NCBI GenBank assembly: GCA_018389105.1
Contig: JACATO010000094.1
Location: forward strand, 1 to 64,000
Source of the DNA: Nautilus pompilius
Lineage: Eukaryota > Mollusca > Cephalopoda > Nautilida > Nautilidae
Reading direction: 5' to 3'
DNA length: 64,000 bases
Every line of letters begins with the position of its first letter. Within the stretch, counting starts at the first letter, position 1. Positions 1 to 11,715 of the stretch are shown piece by piece. The notes beneath the pieces were generated by a model. It searched no databases and was not told the origin of the DNA. It saw nothing but the letters and a program-made list of their open reading frames with translations. The position numbers and the translations under genes were made by a program.

Positions 1-1359
1 TGACGTCGTCTCTCTCTGTAATGACGTCGTCTCTCTCTCTCTGTACTTGAAGTCAGTCTCTCTATCTGTTTACTGACATCATCTCTCTCTGTAATGACGT
101 CGTCTCTCTCTCTCTGTACTGACATCATCTCTCTCTGTAATGACGTCGTGTCTCTCTCTCTCTGTACTGACATCATCTCTCTCTGTAATGACGTCGTCTC
201 TCTCTCTGTACTGACGTCGTGTCTCTCTATCTCTGTACTGACATCATCTCTCTCTGTAATGACGTCGTCTCTCTCTCTCTGTCTCTCTCTCTGTAATGAC
301 GTCGTCTCTCTCTCTGTCTCTCTCTCTGTACTGACATCATCTCTCTCTCTCTGTAATGACGTCGTCTCTCTCTCTCTGTAATGACGTCGTCTCTCTCTCT
401 CTGTCTCTCTCTCTCACTGTAATGACGTCGTCTCTCTGTCTCTCTCTCTCTCTGTAATGACGTCGTGTCTCTCTCTCTGTACTGACATCATCTCTCTCTG
501 TAATGACGTCGTCTCTCTCTCTGTACTGACGTCGTGTCTCTCTATCTCTGTACTGACATCATCTCTCTCTGTAATGACGTCGTCTCTCTCTCTCTGTCTC
601 TCTCTCTGTAATGACGTCGTCTCTCTCTCTGTCTCTCTCTCTCTCTGTAATGACGTCGTTTCTCTCTCTCTCTGTAATGACGTCGTCTCTCTCTCCCGCT
701 GTCTGCGGGTCTCTCTCTCTCACTGTAATTACGTCGTCTCTCTCTCTGTCTCTCTCTCTCTGTAATGACGTCGTGTCTCTCTCTCTCCTGTCTCTCTCTC
801 TCGCTTGTAATGACGTCGTGTCTCTCTCTCTCTCTGTCTCTCTCTCTCTCTGTAATGACGTCGTCTCTCTCTCTCTGTGTCTCTGTCCTCTCTCTGTAAT
901 GAGACGTCGTCTCTCTCTCTCTGTCTCTGTCTCCTCTCTCTCCTCTGTAATGACGTCGTGTCTCTCTCTCTCTGTACTGACACATCTCTCTCTGTAATGA
1001 CGTCGTCTCTCCTCTCTGTGTCTCTGTCTCTCTCTGTAATGACGTCGTCTCTCTCTCTGTCTCTGTGGTCTCCTCTCTGCGTTCTCTGTAATGACGTCGG
1101 TCTCTCTCTCTCTCTTCTCATTCTCTCTCTGTAATGACGTCGTCTCTCTCCCCCTCTGTCTCTCTCTCTCTCTCAACTGTAATTACGTCCGTCTCTCTCT
1201 CTGTCTCTCTCTCTCTCTCTGTAATGACGTCGTCGTCTTTCTCTCTCTGTCTCTCTCTCTCTCTGTATACGTCCCGTCTCTTTCTCTTGTGTCTCTGTCT
1301 CTCTCTGTAATGACGTCGTCTCTCTCTCTCTGTCTCTCCTCTCTCTCTGTAAATGACTC

Positions 1360-1408
<49 letters not shown>

Positions 1409-1496
1409 GTCTGTCTCTCTCTCTCACTGTAATGACCTCGTCTCTCTCTCTGTCTCTCTTTCTCTCTGTACTGACGTCGTCTCTCTCTCTCTCTCT
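1..1496. repeat. CT-rich satellite array with TGACGTCG core (array A)
   Basis: A hand count gives about 44 units of the form GTAATGACGTCGT or GTACTGACATCAT, each separated by a (CT)n / CTGTCTCT run of variable length. The dominant core is TGACGTCG; minor variants are TGACATCA, TTACGTC and TGACCTC. The array begins at the first base of the window, so its left end is not seen. It stops at about 1496, where unique AT-rich sequence begins. Open frames across it on both strands (Ser/Leu-rich forward, Arg/Glu-rich reverse) are products of the dinucleotide repeat and are not genes. Degeneracy increases towards the right edge (1180-1440). Confidence 0.97.
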
Positions 1497-3548
1497 TGGA
1501 AAACGTTTAAGAATATGAAGTTAGTCCTGAAAAAAAAAGAAAATATTTTTCTAAACAGGCTGTGTATCTGATGTGACCTCGTGGTATGTGAATGGCATTT
1601 AGCGTGGGAGCTGTTGTTCATATTTTGGAGGCTTTCCGAACGCAAAATGCCTCGTTCAGCATCGAAGAACTTTATCACGGTCTCCGCAGATGAACTGATG
1701 GCAATGATGATGCGCTTATCATAACTTCCAAAAGATTTTTTTACTAAATTCTATCAAACCTCTTGGCTTCCCAGAGCGTTTGAAAAACACTTTATTTCGT
1801 GTGTATGTATATAATTTTCCCTCGCAAAAGGAGCTGATTCTCTCAAACAAAACGTTTTTTTTTTTTTTTTTTTAAGGGAAACATAGTTTATAATTAAGCT
1901 TTGTATAGAAAGGTGAGGTTTGGGTGTGTAAGAAGATACGCCGATTAGACAGAAATAAAGTGTAAAGTTTACAAACTGTTTTAAATTGGAATGATAGTAA
2001 ATATCTGTTATATGACAGACATCTATTACAATTAATAAAAACGCGCTAACGAGCCTTCGTTTGTCCACAAGTCTGCTTCTCAGAAATGTATCTTACAGAC
2101 CGAATAGGAACATTAAAAAAATAATAAATCAAAGGTTCTAACAAACTATTGTCCAAAAAGTGTGTATATTGGGGGGGGGGGAATTACCGCAGACCTCTCG
2201 CGAAAAATCCTTCTTGTTGATAATTCACTCACATTAGTTGGGTCATCTAAGACGTGTAAAATGAAAGTACTCGATCGCTCGTGTAGCCGACGGGCAACCA
2301 CACGCCGCGCGCGTACGGTCACGTGGTCAAGCGTGAATCATGTGACCATTAAACGAAGTATGACTGGAAATCTTTCATACATACAACAAAAAATTACTCC
2401 GGAGAATATTAGGCCTAGTTAATAGCAATGCCAGCCAGCCGCGTGTTTCACGTTTAGCCGCCACACGGTTACGTAAAGGGCTTAGCAAGAATTTGTCAGG
2501 AAGAAAAAAAAACAACAAAAAAACAGAACAAGTCACGTGGAAAAACTGATAAGAATATACTCGCGATAATCTGTTTTTTTTTTTTTTGCTGGAAAAATAA
2601 TTTAGCGGTTGGTTCGTTCGCTAAAAATTTTGGGCGTGACCACGAAACCATCCCGGTAAACCATTCACCACTGTCGTGTACGTCAGCCCCGGCCCGATCA
2701 CCAGATATGAGGACGATCCCTTTCCTGTTTGCCTCGTGATCCAACGGAAGTTCCTTCAAGAAATGCGCACCCGTTCGCGATCGATTCGCCCCGTGACGTG
2801 AAAACAACCGGGAGGTTTTTGAAAGTTTTTATCATTAAATCTGCAATTTTTAGTTTCTTCGCCCTCTAACCCCCCCCCCCCCCCCACTGCTTTCTCGGAC
2901 ACCGAACTGAAGCCGCCGCTCTCCGTAATCCATCGGTTTTCTAGGGGTCCTTTCTTCATCTCTTCGCTGAAACTTTGTGCTGGGGAGCGGAGAAGCTGTT
3001 GCCACGGAGAACGCAAGCAGATGCAGGCCGCGCTGGATCAATCAGAAGACGGGAGTGGGGGGGGATGAGAGATTCGGATTTTTTATAAAAGGGGATCTAA
3101 CAATTGGTCTTTGTAGTTGTCGTCTGATTCTCGAAAAAAGGTATCGACTACCAAAGGGATCTCTGAGCGATCTGTAATAAAACAGTGAAATCTTTTAAAA
3201 AATACATTAACAATTAGCCATAGGCGCAGGCTCGCGGAGAGATTTTAAATTTTAATTCAAAATTTAAGATATTAATAATTCATAACGAACGCCATTTGTG
3301 AAACTGATATAATTTAAATGTTAAAATATTGATTAATTTCTTTTGTTTTAAAATTCAAGAAGTCTTTGACATTCTCCCTTCTTTTCTGGAACCTTAGGAG
3401 CCTGAAATGCCTATGCAATCAATACTTTGATTAATTAGACATTTTTCTGGGAACTAATTTAATATTTAAACAAACCAAAGTCGAAATATCCTTTGTGTGA
3501 ATTCCGTTTTAAAAAAAAACAAACCAAGCAAACAAACAGGAGAATCAG

Positions 3549-3550
<2 letters not shown>
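1497..3550. other. Intergenic, no gene recognised
   Basis: AT-rich unique sequence with a T run near 1855-1874, a G run at about 2167-2176 and a C run at about 2871-2885. A TATAAAA box is at 3084-3090 with no recognisable downstream coding sequence. No conserved protein is seen on either strand. Confidence 0.6.
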
Positions 3551-3612
<62 letters not shown>

Positions 3613-3902
3613 GAGAGGAGACGTCATTACAGAGACAGAGAGAGGAAGAGAGATGACGTTAGTACATAATTGAAAGAGAGCTGACATCAGTACAAGAGAG
3701 AGAGAGATGACGTCAGTACATAGAGAGAAAGAGAGATGACATCAGTATAGCGAGAGAGAGACGTCAGTAAGAGAGAAGAAATGAGATCAGACAGAGAGAG
3801 AGAAGAGAGAGAGGAGAGAGAGAGAGATAGGAGAGAAGATAGAGAGAGCATCGTGGTAAGTACGTTAGCGAGGAGAGATCGTGCTGTACCGAGAGAGAAG
3901 AC
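3551..3902. repeat. GA-rich satellite, reverse orientation of the CRE-core family (array B)
   Basis: Starts with a long pure (GA)n run (about 3552-3620) and continues with GACGTCATTACAGAGA, TGACGTTAGTACA, TGACATCAGTACA and TGACGTCAGTACA units embedded in GAGAGA. This is the reverse complement of the unit type in array A. It decays rightwards into irregular GA-rich sequence by about 3900. Confidence 0.92.
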
Positions 3903-6002
3903 TCTTCAGTCGTCATTTATTTTGAAATCTCTTTAGAGATTCAGCATGATTTCCCTCTTCTTAGAGAGAGAAGTCGAACTCGTAACTACAAGACCACCAA
4001 GAGATTCATTCTAGTTCTTTTTGTACAGAGAGCGAAGAAGAAGCTCAGTTAGAAACACTGGTGTTTTGGCCAAGCAGCACTCGCCGGCTCGGTTTTGGCG
4101 GACGGTCTGGTCGTCTTCTAATCGGCTGCTGATTTCTTCGTCGCGTTCTTCTCGCTCTTCTTCACCAGACAGCAGCCGCCCGGGTTTCTTTCAAAATCTC
4201 CGGTTTCCAACCAACATCTTTAAAACTAAGAGGTATAGTAGAGACTTTCTGCAGTAGGAATGCAGGCTAACGTCAACACGCGGGGTGTTGTTGTTGTTGT
4301 TTTTCCACTTGGTATAGGAATCTGACACCAGGGGGCATTTTCTGTGGTGGATGCCTTCTGCGCCGACGCGACGGTGACATCCGGGTACAAAAGGGAAAAA
4401 AGAATACCTTTTAGGATCCGTACAATTTACATCTGAGCAAATTATCCCAGGTCGGTCTTTCCGGGACTCCGTTTGGTGGCTAAGAAACGGTTAAAAGGGC
4501 AAAAGACTTCGGGAAAAAATGAAATAAGATAAAAATATCAGAAATTTCTGTTAATTAATTGTTTTTAATCTCTCTAATTTGGAGGGATTGATTTCCGTAG
4601 CGTTTTTTTTTTTTTTTGAAAATCGTATAATTTTCAAATATTTTTGGACACAAAAAATAATATTTTTACTGACACCAAGTAAATCTTTTCCTGCAAGGGC
4701 GCATTCGCCATGATTAAAAAGGGCCGAGATTGTCTGACACTGAGAGAAACAACACAATTGACAGGCCGCAAATTGGGATAACCTTTTCTGGTATCGCTGC
4801 CCTCCCGGTTGTCCACAGATCGACCACAAGCAGACTGCGAGACCGAATTCAAACAAACCGGAAGTGCCACACCAAGATTGGGTCGACCGCATGAACGTCA
4901 CAGATCCAAGACCGCAACGTGGCGCTGTAGCGCTTACGCGATTGGTTTACCACTCGCGCGCCTAGGCAGCGCAGCGCGAAGTATCCCTAGGCTATGCCGG
5001 ATATCCGTCTTGACAGGCAGGAAACAGTTTGAGAGACGACAAAGCTTTTTACCCGCAGCGGGAATGAACGATACGTCCCTGCCTATGCGTTTCGCTTTGA
5101 CCGATTTAACAGAGGAAGTGCTATTCTAAAGGAAGAAATGTCTTACAACCAACAGCACCAATCTTATACAGGGAAACCTGACAGCAATCTGCCATCGAAA
5201 TGAGGTCCCGTAGAATGGTATTAAGTTCAGTGTAACAACGCTGGCCTTCACACCACCAGAGTGCCACGGGATTTTCAACTCGACGCCAACATTAACGGGC
5301 TCCTTCAGGATGTGATTGGACGTCAGGGTGCAATCACAAACTACTTGATCCTAAATCGCCTTGGTGTTTTCGGATGGTTGTAGTGTGAGTTCATCTATAG
5401 CCTTCTTTCGTGACTACCGACTCAGCAATTAAAAAATGCGGGTGGCGGTGAATAGATGCATTACGCTCCTAAAAACTTCGCGTTCGATGGTTAACGTCGA
5501 ACATTGTTTCATAGGTGTGGTTAAAAGGTATTTAATTTACGATGGAGTCCACAAGCACGAACATAATTCTCTCAGTCTGTTTACCTGCGCGGAAGTAGAT
5601 TATTTGGAGGTGTAGCTAAACGTGTCGATCACCTAACTTCTTTTCACGTTATCCCTCAAACTTTGCAACGTAGGCCGCCCGATCGCGTTACTAGCGCCCC
5701 CTCATCACCAGCGGGATCTCTCACTACCTCTCTTCTATCTTTTATACACACAAAAAAAGAAGAAATCCGTTGAAATATATTTTGCTTACTGCGCACAGGT
5801 TTTAGGAAGACAGACTTTTCTATTAAAAAGTTTATGGGGGAAGTAGTTTTATTAGATATTTAACTCTTATGATTTCTTTTTTCTTTTTCCTAGTGCAGAT
5901 ATTTATTTAGTGGGCTGAACAATATAGACAAATTTTCAAAGAAGTCACAGTTCAAAGTCCATTTAGCGCACGCCTTTTATCTCCCCTTTTTATAAAAAGA
6001 GT

Positions 6003-6040
<38 letters not shown>

Positions 6041-8379
6041 CGTACAATGGCGGCCATACTTGCCGACTCACCAATGGAATAATTCACCAAGCATAGAAAG
6101 GAGAATATTTCGATGAAAAACGTTTCGTGACAAAAGTACAGAAATAAACATTCTTGTTATTTGTACAGCGCTACTAAATAGATTTATGTCTGAAATATGG
6201 GATATTTCGCAGTTGAGTTGTTCACAGGTTGGTGCCGCCAGTTCGTAGAATGAAAGAGTCTGGCGTGGATTTGAATAGATAAAATCGTGAAAATCAATTT
6301 TAAATGTTATTCTGTTTGTTCACCTTAGTAGACATTGAAGCCATATTTTATGCTTTTGTTCGGTTGTTTCTTTTCCATTTGCCGAGATTAATTTTCCGTA
6401 TATTTTTAACTGGATTTTACTTATTAATTAACGTATTTCCAGACGTCATATCGGACCCGAACGTAGTTCCTACCAGAGAGATGTGGAGACTGTTTGTTCA
6501 GTATCGTGACCGGAGCAAATCATAGTGAGTGCGGGGAAAATATCCCCGTGAACGACACCTACAGCACCGAGGCACCGTCTGTGGGCAAGCAGTCAGATTC
6601 TGTAGACAACTCGACCAACTGAATATCCGTCTCTAGCAATCATAAACCAAACCATGCTAATAGACCACAATAAAGAGCCATCTAGAGGAACTCGAGTTTT
6701 AGAATTTTTTATCGAAAAGCATAAGAATAAAGGAGGCGTCAATAAAAAAGAAAAAAAAATGAGGGGGCCGGGAAACATCACAAACTATTCTAAAGTACAG
6801 TAAGGCCGCTTTTTAAAGTTATTGAGGTTCGTAAAAGGGTTTTCTGTGGAAGAGGAGGGATTTTTCAAGGGCTGTTAGCCGCACGAAAAGAACCGCTGGG
6901 TTGTGTTCTGCTAGATAAGAGCTTTCCAGCTCTCGCGAACACTACCTTACCAGCATTACTTACCTGAAGTTTTTGGTTTTTTTAATGTATGTATGTATCT
7001 ATTTACTTCTTATTTACGAAGAAAGAAAGATGATGTAGAGCCAATATAAAACAGGGTTCCGGAGATTTTCGTTGGGGAAAGCGAGCCACCAAACTACCGT
7101 CTCTGTCCCTGACATGTCCCCGGTACCGACATTCGTGTGAACAGCGAGGAATTCGACTTAGTTCAATCGTTAGTTTGTTAACCAGGTCCGTTAGTTGAAA
7201 AAAAATTTTTTTGTAAAATATCTGAAAGTAAACCTATTTTTCTTCTTTAGTGCTACCATCCATATTATGTTATTAATTTTTAAACAAAGAATTTTTCAAG
7301 CGCACAAACGAAAAAAATTACTATGTTAATTTATAGGAAATTAGATTTGCTTCCAATTCGACTTTTATAGAAAAAATGATTTGACAAATCTCTTTATTGT
7401 TATTATTATCAAAGATGATTGAGCAAGCATTGCTAATGAGTAGAATGATTGATACATTGCATTTGTTTTTGCTTCCAGATAAATTAAAGTCGCTCACTTT
7501 AGAGCATAACCACTTTTTTTTAAAAAAAGGTAAATATTATAAATGCAGATCATAAGGCAGCGTAAATTTTAAGATGGGAAATCGAAAGTAGTAAAAATTT
7601 TCAAAACGTTGATGGCAGTTCTAATCAAGAGATGTTTAGCTGCTAATGATGCATGTTCCCAAAAAACGAAGGTTTTGGAAACGTTTTCATGAATTGCATT
7701 CCTTCGTATTTGCTGTGTAGATATTAAGGATGGTGTTTTTGTTTGAAATCAACGTGGACAAAGTATTGGGAATCGTTGGAAAACTGGAATCGGGTGAGGT
7801 AGCAGGTAGCAGTCGTCGGATGCGAGACGTCTCCAGCGTGCAGCATTTATGTTCGTCGACCCGTTTTACCAACTTCTACGTGTTAAGTGGATCCACGTCA
7901 CGTTATCCACTAACACGGGCTTGTTAGATCTGGAGGTGTTTCGTTTGTTGTATTTGCACAATTGGTTTGCCATTCTCCGGCCTCACAAGTTCCTTTTTTT
8001 GCTCGGAAGACCGTGTCGCGACTCCCAGGTAATGTCGACGGGGGAGCCGCTGTTCTGGCGACTTCCGAGAAACGTCAAAAGAAAGACAGCCACCGAGGTC
8101 GTAGAGGCGCAGCGCCCACTCTGTGCAAGGTGGAAGCTGATTCGTTTGAAGTTATATCGTGGCGAGTGGGGTAGAAACACCGCGGCATTTCCCCCTGTCG
8201 GCCTTGTTGTGTGCTCAGAGGCCAGCGAAATCCAAATCAGAAAGCATCTTGCGATTGGTGAACGCAGGCCAGGATGTTCCAGAACGACAACACCTGTTCC
8301 TCCCGTGTCGCCCACGTAGATCCACGAAGCAACACAAGGTCGGAGTTGGCGATAGGACGGCCAGATATCACCCAGTAAT
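3903..8379. other. Intergenic, no gene recognised; one GT microsatellite
   Basis: Mixed sequence with a (GT)n microsatellite at about 6006-6036 and several A or T runs. Short open frames (for example 4809-5129 on plus and overlapping frames on both strands at 7849-8399) show no family motif, conserved domain or supporting splice structure that I can recognise. A small pocket at about 4840-5000 is richer in CpG than its surroundings. Confidence 0.55.
6006..6036. repeat. (GT)n microsatellite
   Basis: About 15 GT dinucleotides with a GC interruption at the right end; alternating purine-pyrimidine sequence. Confidence 0.95.
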
Positions 8380-8708
8380 CTTCTCTGAGACAAAGCCAAT
8401 GGATCGTCATCCGATCTTGAATCAATCTTCTCTGAGACAAAGCCGATGGATCGTCAACCGATCTTGAATCAATCTTCTCTGAGACAAAGCCGATGGATCG
8501 TCATCCGATCTTGAATCAATCTTCTCTGAGACAAAGCCGATGGATCGTCAACCGATCTTGAATCAATCTTCTCTGAGACAAAGGCGATGGATCGTCATCC
8601 GATCTTGAATCAATCTTCTCTGAGACAAAGCCGATGGATCGTCAACCGATCTTGAATCAATCTTCTATGAGACAAAGCCGATGGATCGTCAACCGATCTT
8701 GAATCAAA
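8380..8708. repeat. 47-bp tandem repeat, 7 copies
   Basis: Seven head-to-tail 47-bp units start at 8380, 8427, 8474, 8521, 8568, 8615 and 8662 and end at 8708. Units differ by only a few substitutions. The diagnostic site GTCATCC versus GTCAACC alternates T,A,T,A,T,A,A through the array. Each unit contains GATCG and CGATC as an inverted pair around a 5-nt spacer. Because 47 is not a multiple of 3 the reading frame shifts each unit, so it is not a coding repeat. Confidence 0.97.
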
Positions 8709-10465
8709 TAATAGTGAGAATGGGCGAAGATTTCAGATTCAGGAAAGAAAGCCTGCGTAGATTACAGATCCGACAGCGGATAGAAGCGAAGAACTCCTAT
8801 TTTCATTTGAACTGTCGGAGATGTTTGAACTGGACCAGCTGGTTACAGGTGCTGTTTCATGGTGTAACCGAGCAGTGATCAAAACCAAATCTTGCCGCAA
8901 CAACAGTAACATATTTGTTCTTTGTTTGCTTGCCATTTAATTATTTATTCCTTGTTCTATGTTGATTTTACGAGTTACAATAGCCTACGCCAGTGGTTCT
9001 TCACCTGGGGTGCGAAACGTGCTGGTCGAACCACTGTTCATAGGACTGCGTCTTGTTAGGTGTGTACATATTTGTAATTCTACTGCAAAAATAAAATATA
9101 TAAATCTATCTATCTGTTTTTAGATATTATGTTTTGTGCCTAAATAAATTTCTTCTTCTTCTCTTTAATTCCTTATCCCAAGTCCAAAGAACCGTCCTAG
9201 GTAAACGACTTTCGATAAGGGGTACGAGAACATATTTTGAGAACAAACTCGGACGAGAAAGATCGATGGGCATAGTTGCATCATTCGATTCTGTTCTTTG
9301 ACAATCAGCACGATTTCCTTTTCCTTGTAAACCCGACTCTCTCTCTCTCGTTTTTCGTGTTTGTGTGTACGAGTATTTCAACAATGTCCGCTTACTGTTT
9401 GTCTGTTTGTTGTTGTTGTTTTTGTTTTACTAACCTGCCACTGCCATTTAAAAACAACCCCCCTTCTAAATGTTAGATTTCTTGTTGCTAAACGAATAAC
9501 CTAAAAGGGCAGGATGCTGAACGTAAACAGCCGACAAAAAGTTTGATGTTCCCTGTTTTTACTAACCTATATTTTATGCTCCACCGAAAGTAAAAAGTGA
9601 GGAACCGAGATAATTAAAAAAAATTTTTTTTTATTATTTTTTGGTTGGGAATTAGCATTTTGAGATCTGTTTCACTTTCCATCGTGAAAAGCATAAAATC
9701 GGCACATTTTATTTTTAGAATATTACCAAACAAATCGAATTTATTTTATACACCTGCGATTTCCGATCCCGACAGGAAGCTGTCTTTGTCTTAAGTCAGG
9801 CTTCACAAAACGTCAGAGGGAATCTGGTATCCAGGGCTGGGGATAATTTATTTGGAATTTAATTAGTGTAAACTTGAATTAGTTTTACAATTTCGTGCGC
9901 AACGTTGTTCACGGAGTAATTATTTTCGCAATGATATTGCAATTTAAACCGAATCAATTTATTTAGGATATGCACTGACGGTGAAAAAGGGTAAAATCCC
10001 GGGGAAAAAAACTGCTAATTCCATAAAGCTAGCTTTAGAATACGTCTGGAAGGAGCTCTTCCATTGAACCCGGACCATTCTTCCATGATGGAATTTTGCA
10101 TTATCTCCCATGAAGGCGAACTGATTACCACGACCTTCGTGGAGATGGCGCGACAACAAGTCCGGTGACCTCATCCAGTTGGCGCTGACCTACATCGGTT
10201 CTATCAAAGATAATCGGTCCATTTCGTGGCCATCTGACCGCCACACACCCCAAACCGAAGTACGCGCGTGTCCCGCAGATCTGCCGCGCGATCTGTTTTT
10301 TAGTGGCGCGTACCTAGATAATGCGGTCACTGGCTAGAGTTGCACTCACAAACAGAATATAAATGTACCGATGGCAGCAGTTTGTCATGACTGCCTATAA
10401 GCTGAGAATCTCGATGCAAATTAACAGAAACCAACCATCTCTACCATGGGGGTATTATATATGTT
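8709..10465. other. Intergenic with a hAT-like inverted-repeat scrap
   Basis: No gene recognised. A short palindromic CAGTGGTTC/GAACCACTG structure is at 8991-9036, followed by an AATAAA-containing AT-rich tail to about 9120. A TATAAAT stretch near 10361 precedes no recognisable gene other than the decayed transposase that follows. Confidence 0.5.
8991..9036. mobile_element. hAT-like terminal repeat remnant (hairpin)
   Basis: The 46-bp segment begins CAGTGGTTC and ends GAACCACTG, an exact 9-bp inverted pair. CAGTGGTTCT followed by CACCTGGGGT resembles the end of many hAT transposons (the Charlie-type terminal repeat starts CAGTGGTTCTCAACC). The flanking 8-bp sequences do not match, so no target duplication is visible. 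It may be two element ends fused by internal deletion, or a single end with chance symmetry. Confidence 0.4.
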
Positions 10466-11715
10466 CAGTCTGTTCGCGACAAGAAAACGTTGATTCACGA
10501 AGGTTGCACCTATGTCAAGCAAAAGCTGGCTGACGGCGTGATCTCATTCAAATGTGAGCAGGGTAAACAGGGAGAATGCAAGGCAAAGGCAAAGCTTCGG
10601 GGTGGTCAGGCCATCCAATTGAGGCAGAGATGCTTCACGTCCGCAAGCAAGGCGCTTAACACTGAAAAGCAACGGCTCAGCAGACTTCAACCAAACCGCC
10701 CCACTGATAACTAAAAGTGTTTCCATTCAGCCACCAACAACGATCGATGCCATTCGTCGTACCATTCGCAAACACTGACATTCTACGATGCTTCCCCGTT
10801 CCACTCCTGATGATTTGACCGAGCTGTTTATACAAGAGTACAAGCTAATTTATCTTATGTTTAGTTGACAACGTTGAGACCGGTTTTACACGTGTAGAAA
10901 CAATGATCGGCTGATGGAATTGTGTACATATAGCTACACATTTGTTTAACTCTTGTTCGTCGTGGTTTTATGGTAGCCTATCTATAATACTTCACAGAGA
11001 ATTCACCTGCCCATAATCTTAATCTTAATGGGCATTAAACAGTTCCATGTGTATACACTACACAGATATTTTTCTTCGGCTTTCGACATCGGACAGGATT
11101 TTAACCTTAATTCTAGCACGAAACAGGGGCTGCTTCCGCTACCTTTCCGAGCGCGCATATCGCAGAGTGCAGGTAAATAAAAACAAACTTGAAACAGCTG
11201 TATATGGAAGCAATAATTTTGCTTCGGTACAAATGCTGCTGGCGTTGGCTTTTGTTCCACACGATGATGTCTTTGAGACTCTTCGGAGAAAGCTGCTTGC
11301 TGAAGCATAACCAGTTGTCGGCTACTCTGAAGAATGCTTTTAGGTCGTGAACGTAGTCATACCCAGCGTCTCTGTCGCCAACAGCTAAGGTTCCCCATCC
11401 CACTGTGGAATATGCACGCCCTTGTTTATCCTAATCTATCTTGCACGAATAACTTTATCGATGGACGACGCCATTCCAAACGAATGTTTGCGAGTGCCAT
11501 CCAAACCACTGAATCTTTTTTTTTTATATATTGAAACGGGAAAAGATTGTCAACAACGTTACCATTAACCAGATGATTGCCAACCAGCCCTCTTCACCAA
11601 AACGGAAAAGATGCAAGGGAACCTAAGCTGCTATCAGAACCATCATCCAGACATACGAGAACAGGCATTATCCTAAAGTTCCTGTCCCCGGCATCGCCCA
11701 CATCATCAACTTGTT
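10466..11715 (+). pseudogene. FLYWCH zinc finger / MULE-type transposase, decayed
   Basis: The first part (about 10466-10640) translates as a FLYWCH-type zinc finger: LIHEGCTYVKQKLADG, then FKCEQGKQGECKAKAK with the two cysteines at about 10553 and 10577, and a frame-shifted LHV near 10629 where the family's HxH usually lies. The linker AIRRTIRKH follows at about 10750. A later block at 11047-11310 has GCFRYLSERAYRRVQ and MLLALAFVPHDDV, and 11380-11534 has LWNMHALV then CTNNFIDGRRH. Past 11600 KRKRCKG and IIQTYENR appear. This is the order found in MULE-superfamily transposases and in genes derived from them. At least four frame changes or stops break it, and the central catalytic stretch is missing between about 10830 and 11047. 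No terminal repeats were found by eye. It is presumably not translated. Confidence 0.82.

Noticed and set aside
542..1176. Long Arg/Glu-rich minus-strand and Ser/Leu-rich plus-strand open frames
   Set aside because: They are translations of the CT/GA satellite; no start context, no homology, and overlapping frames on both strands are equally open.
3084..3120. TATAAAA box
   Set aside because: No conserved gene downstream; TATA-like strings are frequent by chance in this AT-rich sequence.
7849..8399. Overlapping 156- and 138-residue frames on opposite strands
   Set aside because: No recognised domain, no splice signals that make a gene model, and both strands are open over the same interval.
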